Positions 44,948 through 53,348 of a stretch of DNA of 64,000 nucleotides are shown here, one piece after another. Source of the stretch: Spirosoma arboris (GTDB lineage: Bacteria; Bacteroidota; Bacteroidia; Cytophagales; Spirosomataceae); NCBI RefSeq assembly GCF_009754945.1, contig NZ_WPIN01000003.1:372001-436000 (forward strand). Reading direction: 5' to 3'. The translations under genes were made by a program, and so were the position numbers. Position 1 is the stretch's first letter. Each line of letters begins with the position of its first letter. The notes below the pieces were generated by a model. The model was not told the origin of the DNA, did no database searches, and was given only the letters and a program-made list of their open reading frames with translations.

Positions 44948-44970
44948 TAGACGAACAATTCGTTCGTCTA
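44948..44970. promoter_or_regulatory. palindromic TetR-like operator without a nearby regulator
   Basis: TAGACGAAC-N5-GTTCGTCTA is a perfect 9-bp inverted repeat of the size and symmetry of TetR-family operators. No TetR gene remains beside it; the neighbour is a decayed DHFR-family gene, so the regulator may have been lost with it. Confidence 0.5.
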
Positions 44971-45063
44971 TTATGCGTTGGCGATCATACTATACTGGCA
45001 ACTCCGCTATACAGGCATATCAATACTTGTTTTAGCCACTATTATTGTCGCATTCACACTGCA

Positions 45064-45422
45064 ATGACATCCTATTTGTTAGCGAAATTTGTATCGGACT
45101 AAACCATCAGATAATCGTTGGCTGGAAAACTCAGATTGGAAAAACTCAGTTTTTCTGAAAAACGTTGATGATATTAGAAGGCTCTGATATTCAGGCCCAC
45201 GGCAGTGGTAACCTGGTCCAGACACTGCTCAAACATGATCTGATCGATGAACTATGGCTCCTAATTCATCCGTTAATGCTCGGTACCGGAAACAAACTAT
45301 TCGCCGATGGTACGATTCGGGCGGCATTCAACCTGATAGTCAGTACGGCTACACCAGGCGGAGTGATCGTTGCCCATTATAAGCGGGCCACAGAAGTTAA
45401 AACAGGTATTATGAGAGGTTAA
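45064..45422 (+). pseudogene. decayed dihydrofolate-reductase-family (RibD C-terminal) gene
   Basis: From 45165 one frame encodes SDIQAHGSGNLVQTLLKHDL followed by a C-terminal half typical of the YyaP/RibD-C dihydrofolate reductase family (LMLGTGNKLFADGTIRAAF). The matching upstream part is readable in another frame between about 45098 and 45187 (NSDWKNSVFLKNVDDIRRL), and a further piece (AKFVSD) in yet another frame before 45102. The N-terminal half of the family (about 100 residues) is missing. At least two frameshifts and a deletion make it a pseudogene; the 85-residue open frame alone is not a full gene. Confidence 0.75.
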
Positions 45423-45481
45423 GAGAAAAATACTTGTTTCCTTAGAATGATACGACGACAAACCAAACTAATTCAACGAAT

Positions 45482-46246
45482 ATGTCAATAACAAAAGAAG
45501 AGGAACTAGTCGGAATGCAGAAAGCAAGTGAAGCTGTTGCCTACACCTTAAAGGAAATGAGAAACTATGCCCGGCCCGGCTTGACAACAAAACAGTTAGA
45601 CAATTACGGGGCAGCAATACTAGCCGAATTTGGGGCAAAATCAGCCCCGTTTTTGACCTATCGCTTTCCAGGGTTTACTTGCATCAGTGTGAACAATGTA
45701 TTTTGCCACGGTATTCCGTCTGACAATAAAACACTGCAAGAAGGCGATTTGGTGAATATTGATGTTTCGGCCGAACTGAATGGTTTTTGGTCCGACAACG
45801 GAGGCTCTTTTGTAATTGGCGAAGATGTTAACCAACATCAAAAATTGATAGACGCGTCAAAGCAGATTTTACACAAAGCGATACATAACATAAAAGGTGG
45901 AGTTCGTATTTCGGACATCGGGCATTTGATAGAAACAGAAGCAAAAAAACGCGGTTATAAAGTCATCAAAAATCTGGCAGGACACGGAGTCGGCAAAAGC
46001 CTTCACGAAGAGCCAAGCGAAATAGCGAATTACAGGGATCGTTCTAATCCGACAAGATTTAAAAAGAATTCTGTCGTTGCTATTGAAACATTTATATCGA
46101 CAACCTCAACCTATGCCGAAACTCTAAATGATGGCTGGACGATGGTTGGCAATAAAGGCGGTTTTATGGCTCAACACGAGCATACAATTGTTGTTACCGC
46201 CGAAAAACCAATTGTACTGACAGAAATGAATGACATCTGGAATTAA
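45482..46246 (+). CDS. map: type I methionine aminopeptidase
   Basis: This 254-residue pita-bread-fold metallopeptidase removes N-terminal methionine. The five metal ligands can be placed: aspartates in VNIDVSAELNGFWSDNGG, histidine in GHGVGKSLHEEPS, and glutamates in AIETFIST and AQHEHTIVV. The N terminus lacks the zinc-finger extension of long forms. Because it sits in an accessory stretch away from ribosomal genes, it may be a second copy besides a housekeeping one; that cannot be tested from this window. Confidence 0.92.
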   Translation: MSITKEEELVGMQKASEAVAYTLKEMRNYARPGLTTKQLDNYGAAILAEFGAKSAPFLTYRFPGFTCISVNNVFCHGIPSDNKTLQEGDLVNIDVSAELNGFWSDNGGSFVIGEDVNQHQKLIDASKQILHKAIHNIKGGVRISDIGHLIETEAKKRGYKVIKNLAGHGVGKSLHEEPSEIANYRDRSNPTRFKKNSVVAIETFISTTSTYAETLNDGWTMVGNKGGFMAQHEHTIVVTAEKPIVLTEMNDIWN

Positions 46247-46280
46247 TATCGACTACTAGAAAGGCCAACAGGCTATCACT

Positions 46281-47099
46281 ATGTACCATCGGGAATTTGA
46301 ACCGCCTGACCAACTACGGGATACCATAAAGTGCTTTTGGTACAACAGAAGAGACACTGGGGAAGACCCGTCGAGATTTGAGGTACAACCGGATGGCTAC
46401 GCTGAAATCATTTTTCATTTTGGTAGTGGCTGTAGCATTATTTACAATGACGGATTACAGCCATTGCCATCGCCGTTTATGATTGGGCTACTCAATCAGC
46501 CTGTTCTTTTTTACGCAGAAAATCGGTTAGAAATTATCGCCATCAGGTGCTTTCCCTGGACCGTGTTCGACTTACTCGGACTACCCTCAGATAAAGACGA
46601 AGTGCGCATCGTTGAGCATCCAATTGTTCAGCTTCAATCTACGTTGGATGAGTTGGTTAAGGCGGGCAAGATAGCCGATGCGGTGGATCAGGTAAAACAC
46701 TATTTCCTGAATGCATGGTCGCAGGTGGCTACTGACAGTATGCTATTTAAGGCGGGAGTGGCGATGCGCGAAGCCAATGGAACCATACCGGTAAGTCAGG
46801 TGGCATCGGCGGCTCACGCAACGGTTCGTACCCTGGAACGGAAGTTCAAGCAATCGTCGGGTCATAGTGTTAAAGACGTGTCTGGTCTGATGCGCTTTGA
46901 GCAGGTACGAAATCAATTATGGCTCGACCCGACTGCTAATCTTGCTGGTTTAGCGCATGAGTTTGGCTATACGGATCAATCCCACTTAAGCAGGGAATTC
47001 AAACGCTATAGCGGCACCACACCTGCCGCATTCGCGCGAAAAGCGAAGAAAGGGAAACAAATTGTTCCCAGCAATTTTGTCACGTTTGTACACAGATGA
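46281..47099 (+). CDS. AraC-family regulator with DUF6597-type N-terminal domain
   Basis: The 272-residue protein begins MYHREFEPPDQLRDTIKCFW, the start of the DUF6597 sensor domain found in many Bacteroidota AraC proteins. It ends with an AraC HTH (VSQVASAAHATVRTLERKFK, then LAHEFGYTDQSHLSREFKRY). Its stop overlaps the next AraC gene by 4 bp (ATGA). It lies 34 bp after map. Confidence 0.87.
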   Translation: MYHREFEPPDQLRDTIKCFWYNRRDTGEDPSRFEVQPDGYAEIIFHFGSGCSIIYNDGLQPLPSPFMIGLLNQPVLFYAENRLEIIAIRCFPWTVFDLLGLPSDKDEVRIVEHPIVQLQSTLDELVKAGKIADAVDQVKHYFLNAWSQVATDSMLFKAGVAMREANGTIPVSQVASAAHATVRTLERKFKQSSGHSVKDVSGLMRFEQVRNQLWLDPTANLAGLAHEFGYTDQSHLSREFKRYSGTTPAAFARKAKKGKQIVPSNFVTFVHR

Positions 47100-47956
47100 T
47101 GCGTAAAAAGCCCAAGTCCATACCTGTTAATCAGTTTGGTGACGAGTATAACTCAGGTATTTCCATTGAAAAAATAGCTCTTGACAATTTACCCCATTTC
47201 GAGGGAGATGAGCAATCGGAACGGCACGATCGGCACACATTTCACTTACTTGAAACAGGCACAATTACGATCGAAATTGATTTCCAGACGTATGAAATTA
47301 AGTCTTCGTCCGTCATCTACATGCACCCGAATCAAGTGCATCGTATACGCACATTTGACAATGTAACAGTCAGTACCTGGGCAATTAATAATGAAAATCT
47401 GAATCCTGACTATCTGAAGCTTTTGGAAGACATTGTTCCCACAAAACCGTTGGTGTTAGACAACGAAACGTTTTCCCTGATTTCCGAAGCGGTGTCACTT
47501 TGCCTAAAATTTGCTGAACGGAACAACGACAAACTCTATCATGCCATCCTAAAAGATAGCTGCAATGCGTTGGTTGCCTTAGTGGCTTCTCAATATCTGG
47601 AATACGCTAAATCAACCGACAAACTGTCACGATTTGATACAATTACCAAAGATTTCAGGGAACTTCTGGAACGCAGGTATACCACATTTAAACGCCCTAC
47701 AGCCTACGCCCAGGCCCTAAACATCTCGACTCCTTACCTGAACGAATGCGTCAAAACCACAACTGGCCATTCCGTTTCATATCACATCCAGCAACGTATC
47801 ATTCTAGAAGCCAAACGATTACTTTATCATTCGAATAAATCGGTAAAAGAGATTGCAACCGAATTAGGCTACGATGATTATCCTTATTTCTCCCGGCTGT
47901 TTACCAAAGTCGCCGGAATGACCGCTTTAGCTTTCCGGAACAAAAACTTCGATTAG
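47096..47956 (+). CDS. AraC-family regulator with cupin-type sensor
   Basis: The 286-residue protein has a cupin-like N-terminal sensor (HDRHTFHLLETGTITIEIDF, YMHPNQVHRIRTFDN) and a C-terminal HTH (YAQALNISTPYLNECVKTTT and ATELGYDDYPYFSRLFTK). The start overlaps the preceding AraC gene; a second ATG directly follows at 47099. It lies 79 bp before the monooxygenase gene at 48036, which it may control. Confidence 0.87.
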   Translation: MMRKKPKSIPVNQFGDEYNSGISIEKIALDNLPHFEGDEQSERHDRHTFHLLETGTITIEIDFQTYEIKSSSVIYMHPNQVHRIRTFDNVTVSTWAINNENLNPDYLKLLEDIVPTKPLVLDNETFSLISEAVSLCLKFAERNNDKLYHAILKDSCNALVALVASQYLEYAKSTDKLSRFDTITKDFRELLERRYTTFKRPTAYAQALNISTPYLNECVKTTTGHSVSYHIQQRIILEAKRLLYHSNKSVKEIATELGYDDYPYFSRLFTKVAGMTALAFRNKNFD

Positions 47957-48035
47957 TCCAATACTTACTCTGTATTGCCATTTCCCATTCCTGCTATACG
48001 TTGTTCCTTTGCGCCATCAGTAAATCGTATAGAAA

Positions 48036-49172
48036 ATGGAATCAGTGAACGAACAAAATGTTGGGCAACGTAACGTACTCGTTTCGGGTGCAAGTTTTGC
48101 CGGGCTTTCAACCGCCTATTGGATGAACAAACTAGGTTACAAAGTAACCATAGTTGACGTAGCAAATGGACTTAAACTGGGCGGAACGCCCGTTAATATT
48201 GAGGGCAATACCGTCGACACCGTGAAGCGGATGGGGATTTTCGAGCAAATTAAATCCAACAGACTGGCGATGGAACTGCTGGAATTTAAGAATGCGGATG
48301 ATAGTACGGCGGGGAAAATGATCGTAAAAAAAGAGGGTGACGATTTGCCAGACGAAGAATGCGAAATTGAGCGAAATACATTACTCAATATCTTAGTTGA
48401 TACCGTAAAAAATGACGTTGAATTCATTTTCAACAATACCATAACAGCCCTGACCGAAACAGCAGATGCGATCGAAGTTACCTTTAAAGATGGCTCACAA
48501 CAGGCTTTTGATTTAGTGTTCGGTTGCGATGGTATCCATTCGGCGGTACGAAAAATCTGGTTTGGTCATGAAGCGGACTACTTACATTTTCTTGGTCAAT
48601 ATTTTTCGATCACTATCGTAGACAAGTTGTTAATACCAGAAAACACAACCCAATTCTACAATGTGCCCAACAAGGCAATCATGCTGAATGCCTACAACAA
48701 CAAGACCGATATAATTTTTTGCTTTCGCCCAGAAAACGAAATCGCTTACAATTATCGGGATGAAGAGCAACAGAGAAGGCTCATTTTGGAACAGTTTGAA
48801 GGAGAAAGCTGGAGAACCGCAGAGCTACTGGAAGAAGTAAAGAAGTCTAAAACGTTTTACTTCGATAAACTTTGTCAAATTAAAATGCCATCCTGGACAA
48901 AAGGCAGAGTGGCTTTGGTGGGTGATGCAGGCTATTGTGCTTCACCGGCTGCAGGCAAGGGCGGCTCATTGGCAATAGATGGAGCGGCCGCATTAGCTGA
49001 TGCGTTTCAAAAACACCCCGACAATGTTGAATTAGCCTTTCAGGAGTACAACAAAACTTTCCGCCCGTTTATTGAGGAAGTTCAGGAAGAGGCCGTACGA
49101 ATGGGGTTAGAATCTCTTGTTCCAAGAACTGAAGAAGCCATTCGCAAACGAAACGCAGAAGGCTTTTTTTAG
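48036..49172 (+). CDS. FAD-dependent monooxygenase
   Basis: The 378-residue flavoprotein has the nucleotide fold NVLVSGASFAGLSTAYWMNK near residue 12, the DG motif LVFGCDGIHSAVRKIWFG, and a modified GD motif VALVGDAGYCASPAAGKGG. It belongs to the UbiH/PHBH superfamily. The substrate is unknown. A neighbouring AraC gene and a second monooxygenase suggest an inducible detoxification or modification cassette. Confidence 0.88.
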   Translation: MESVNEQNVGQRNVLVSGASFAGLSTAYWMNKLGYKVTIVDVANGLKLGGTPVNIEGNTVDTVKRMGIFEQIKSNRLAMELLEFKNADDSTAGKMIVKKEGDDLPDEECEIERNTLLNILVDTVKNDVEFIFNNTITALTETADAIEVTFKDGSQQAFDLVFGCDGIHSAVRKIWFGHEADYLHFLGQYFSITIVDKLLIPENTTQFYNVPNKAIMLNAYNNKTDIIFCFRPENEIAYNYRDEEQQRRLILEQFEGESWRTAELLEEVKKSKTFYFDKLCQIKMPSWTKGRVALVGDAGYCASPAAGKGGSLAIDGAAALADAFQKHPDNVELAFQEYNKTFRPFIEEVQEEAVRMGLESLVPRTEEAIRKRNAEGFF

Positions 49173-49181
49173 CCTTCTGGC

Positions 49182-49232
49182 AAGTTCCAGTCCAACAGCT
49201 CATACGATTTTGTCGCGTTTGTACAAGCCTGA
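49182..49232 (+). pseudogene. possible C-terminal remnant of an AraC regulator gene
   Basis: This short frame reads FQSNSSYDFVAFVQA then stop, resembling the end of the AraC protein at 46281 (QIVPSNFVTFVHR). The DNA shares TTTTGTC, CGTTTGTACA with that gene end. It lies directly before the Tet(X)-like gene and may mark a deleted AraC gene. It is short, so chance similarity cannot be excluded. Confidence 0.35.
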
Positions 49233-49240
49233 TAGCCTAG

Positions 49241-50410
<1,170 letters not shown>

Positions 50411-50431
50411 GTCAATGGTAACAGTATCCTG

Positions 50432-50638
50432 TTAGTATCTCTGTTTTTTGAGATAATTCTGAATTGAATTACCAGCAAACGCAAACAGTAACCCGCTGAG
50501 TATCGACGCAATAACCACTATTCCCGGAGCGAGCTCATCTTCAGGTGGGACATTGTCAAGGACGATTACTTTAAACAGGAAGAGAAAGCCAGTCAGACCT
50601 AAGACAAAACCAATTAGTATACCCGCTTTGCTTTTCAT
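50432..50638 (-). CDS. small two-helix membrane protein
   Basis: From the ATG at 50638 the protein has 68 residues with two hydrophobic helices (about 5-22 and 35-55) and a basic C terminus (NYLKKQRY). It follows the 50659 gene by 20 bp and forms a two-gene operon with it. The family is not recognised. Confidence 0.6.
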   Translation of the reverse strand: MKSKAGILIGFVLGLTGFLFLFKVIVLDNVPPEDELAPGIVVIASILSGLLFAFAGNSIQNYLKKQRY

Positions 50639-50658
50639 TGCTAGTAAAGTGTTAAAAT

Positions 50659-50949
50659 CTAACTTCCAGCGATTGGACTGCCGAAGATACCAACCGCCAG
50701 TTCTACCCAAATAAGGAGCAGCGCTACCAGAATAACTGCACAAAGCGCGATTCGGTACTTCACTGTGGTCGCCATTCTCAAGACAAGCTCAATCAGGAGA
50801 CCAGTACCGAATAGCAGAACACCTGCAACGACAAAATCGAACAGCGTCCAGTTCACTTCATTTGTGAACTGCATCGCGATGAATGGAATGAACAATAGCG
50901 CTGCTACTGCTAGCAAGATGCCGGTAAGTCGTTGATTTTTAATAGCCAT
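50659..50949 (-). CDS. small three-helix membrane protein
   Basis: The 96-residue protein has a short polar N terminus (MAIKNQRL) and three membrane helices (about 8-27, 34-56, 66-88). It is first in a two-gene operon behind a consensus promoter overlapped by a palindrome (50976-51007). Proteins of this type often lie beside PadR- or HTH-type regulators; none is encoded here. Confidence 0.7.
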   Translation of the reverse strand: MAIKNQRLTGILLAVAALLFIPFIAMQFTNEVNWTLFDFVVAGVLLFGTGLLIELVLRMATTVKYRIALCAVILVALLLIWVELAVGIFGSPIAGS

Positions 50950-50975
50950 ACGTGTTTTGTTTTATATTGTGTGGG

Positions 50976-51007
50976 CAAAATTAACAAAGAACTTTGTATT
51001 TCAAAGT
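50976..51007 (-). promoter_or_regulatory. promoter with overlapping palindromic operator
   Basis: On the minus strand TTG (plus 51002-51004) and TAATTTTG (plus 50976-50983) are 18 bp apart and fit the Bacteroidota promoter. The -33 element lies within a perfect inverted repeat, ACTTTG-N5-CAAAGT (50991-51007), which would allow a dimeric repressor to block the promoter of the two membrane-protein genes. Confidence 0.6.
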
Positions 51008-51175
51008 GAATAAACAAAAAAATTAAACTACCCTTCCAACCCAATGTGGGCCAATAACCAGAACATCAGATTTTGCCCCGCTACACATGCTAACATCCTA
51101 CAATCACCAGAGAAAATAGCATAGTTAAAATGGGATTATTGCTATTAATTTTGGCTTTTATGCTATTCTGTTATC

Positions 51176-53227
51176 ATGCATATTAGCCATACACGAATTC
51201 GATACCTATTACTGGCTTTTGCGCTTACAGCTTTCTCAAAGGCTCATGGTCAAACGAATGCACTGGTCAATACGTCGCAGAGTAAGTTTGCGAAGTTGGA
51301 AAGTACAGATCTGAATGCGGTGAGATGGACAACTGGATTCTGGGCCGATCGCTTTGCCGTTTGTCGGGATTCGATGGTGCCGCATTTGTGGAATACCTAC
51401 ACCGATGCCAACGTTAGCCACGCCTTTCGGAATTTTGAGATAGCCGCCGGTCTGGAAACGGGCAACTTCAAAGGGCCTTCTTTCCACGACGGCGATTTCT
51501 ACAAAACGCTGGAGTCGGTGGCGAGTATGTATGCACTTACGAAAGACAAAAAGCTGGATGCCATAATGGACAAAGCCATTGCGGTAATCGCCAAAGCGCA
51601 GGCACCCGATGGCTACGTGTATACGAAGGCCATTATCCAGCAGAAGAAAACGGGCGAAACGAAGATGGGTGATGGGGCGGCCTTCCGTGATAAGCTCAGT
51701 TTTGAGGCTTATAATTTCGGACACCTGATGACAGCTGCTTGCGTGCATTACCGGGCAACGGGTAAAACCTCACTGCTGAACATCGCGAAAAAAGCCACCG
51801 ATTTTCTGATCGGATTTTATGCCAACGCCAGCCCCGAACAGGCACGTAATGCCATTTGCCCGTCGCACTACATGGGCATTACAGAAATGTACCGCACCAC
51901 CCGCGATCCGAAATACCTGGCTTTAGCCCAAAAGTTAATCGACATTCGAGGCCTGTCAGAAGGAACAGATGACAACTCAGACCGGGTACCTTTTCGGCAA
52001 ATGAAAAAGGTAATCGGCCATGCTGTCCGGGCGAATTATCTGTTTGCCGGAGCCGCCGATGTGTTTGCCGAAACGGGCGATAGTACGCTACTCTCTACTC
52101 TGGATTTGATGTGGGACGATGTCGTCAATCACAAAATGTACGTAACGGGTGGTTGTGGGGCGTTGTACGATGGTGTCTCGCCCGAAGGCACTGCTTATAA
52201 ACCCGATACTGTACAGAAAATCCATCAGGCTTACGGCAAGGCGTATCAATTACCCAACCACTCGGCTCATAACGAAACCTGTGCCAACATAGGCAACCTG
52301 CTCTGGAATTACCGGATGCTTCAAATTACGGGCGATGCCAAGTATGCCGACGTGATGGAGTTGGCCCTGTACAACAGTATTCTGTCAGGGATAAGTCTGG
52401 ATGGGAACAAGTTTTTTTACACCAATCCACTCAGTGCGTCCGATGATTATCCGTACCAGATGCGCTGGATGGGTGGTCGCCAGAATTACATACGCCTGTC
52501 GAATTGCTGCCCGCCGAATACAGTCCGAACCATTTCGGAAGTGAGTAACTACGCCTACAGTATTTCAGACAAAGGACTGTGGCTGAATTTGTTTGGCAGC
52601 AATCAGTTGAATACCACGCTAAAAGACGGATCGGCTATTCGGCTAACCCAAACGACAAATTACCCCTGGGATGGCGCGATTAATCTTCAACTAGAGCAGG
52701 TTCCCGCCAAGTCCTTTTCGGTATTTGTCAGGATTCCTGGCTGGTGTCAGGGGGCAACGATAACCATTAACGGCAAGCCAGCCATGACCAACCTTCAGGC
52801 AGGCACCTACGCCGAACTTAACCGAACATGGGTGGTTGGCGATAAAGTGGCTATCAATCTGCCAATGCCTGTTAAACTCATCGAAGCGAATCCATTGGTA
52901 GAAGAAAACCGCAATCAGGTGGCCGTCAAACGGGGTCCGATTGTGTATTGTGTAGAATCGGTAGACAATCAAACGACGAAGCTGAACAACATCGCTTTAT
53001 CGTCAAAAATCAATCTTAAACCGAGCCTCATTAAGATCGACAACAGCGATGTGATGGCGCTGGAAGGGGATGCCAAACTCATCAACGAAGGCAACTGGAC
53101 GAACCAACTCTACCGCGAAGTATCGGACAAAGCGCCCCAGACAACCCCCATTCGACTGATCCCCTACTACGCCTGGGCGAATCGTGGGCACTCCGAAATG
53201 GAAGTCTGGATTCCGCTGATTCGTTGA
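51176..53227 (+). CDS. GH127 beta-L-arabinofuranosidase-like glycoside hydrolase
   Basis: The 683-residue exported protein has a signal peptide ending KAHGQ, a catalytic (alpha/alpha)6 barrel (about residues 40-450) and C-terminal beta domains. The GH127 zinc site of glutamate plus three cysteines can be placed: Glu and Cys in NHSAHNETCANIGNLLWNY and two cysteines in LSNCCPPNTVR. Members remove terminal beta-L-arabinofuranose from plant glycoproteins and pectin side chains. The gene lies 16 to 10 kb from the sugar cluster promoter region and beside another large hydrolase, consistent with plant-glycan use. Confidence 0.9.
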   Translation: MHISHTRIRYLLLAFALTAFSKAHGQTNALVNTSQSKFAKLESTDLNAVRWTTGFWADRFAVCRDSMVPHLWNTYTDANVSHAFRNFEIAAGLETGNFKGPSFHDGDFYKTLESVASMYALTKDKKLDAIMDKAIAVIAKAQAPDGYVYTKAIIQQKKTGETKMGDGAAFRDKLSFEAYNFGHLMTAACVHYRATGKTSLLNIAKKATDFLIGFYANASPEQARNAICPSHYMGITEMYRTTRDPKYLALAQKLIDIRGLSEGTDDNSDRVPFRQMKKVIGHAVRANYLFAGAADVFAETGDSTLLSTLDLMWDDVVNHKMYVTGGCGALYDGVSPEGTAYKPDTVQKIHQAYGKAYQLPNHSAHNETCANIGNLLWNYRMLQITGDAKYADVMELALYNSILSGISLDGNKFFYTNPLSASDDYPYQMRWMGGRQNYIRLSNCCPPNTVRTISEVSNYAYSISDKGLWLNLFGSNQLNTTLKDGSAIRLTQTTNYPWDGAINLQLEQVPAKSFSVFVRIPGWCQGATITINGKPAMTNLQAGTYAELNRTWVVGDKVAINLPMPVKLIEANPLVEENRNQVAVKRGPIVYCVESVDNQTTKLNNIALSSKINLKPSLIKIDNSDVMALEGDAKLINEGNWTNQLYREVSDKAPQTTPIRLIPYYAWANRGHSEMEVWIPLIR

Positions 53228-53244
53228 AATACTTAAGTCACTTT

Positions 53245-53324
53245 TTGTCATTCCGGCCTTAGGAGGAATCTCAAGCTTGCCAAATAGGGAACTTGAGATT
53301 CCTCCTAAGGTCGAAATGACAAAC
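53245..53324. repeat. 32-bp intergenic inverted repeat, GTCATYCCGRC family
   Basis: Arms 53245-53276 and 53293-53324 pair at 30 of 32 positions. The arm contains TTTGTCATTCCGGCCTTAGG and is related to the element at 32339-32412. It fills the space between the GH127 gene and the next hydrolase, and an apparent early start of the latter falls inside it. Confidence 0.9.
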
Positions 53325-53348
53325 CTTGTCTATATCTCTTTCCTCAAT

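Noticed and set aside
45165..45422. 85-residue DHFR-like protein as an intact small gene
   Set aside because: The missing N-terminal half is recognisable upstream in other frames, so it is a pseudogene fragment.
51236..51748. 170-residue open frame antisense to the GH127 gene
   Set aside because: It is a shadow of the strongly supported GH127 coding frame on the opposite strand, with no start context.
53277..53348. Upstream extension of the large glycoside hydrolase
   Set aside because: The ATG at 53277 and the following codons fall in the inverted repeat 53245-53324; the signal peptide begins at 53349.
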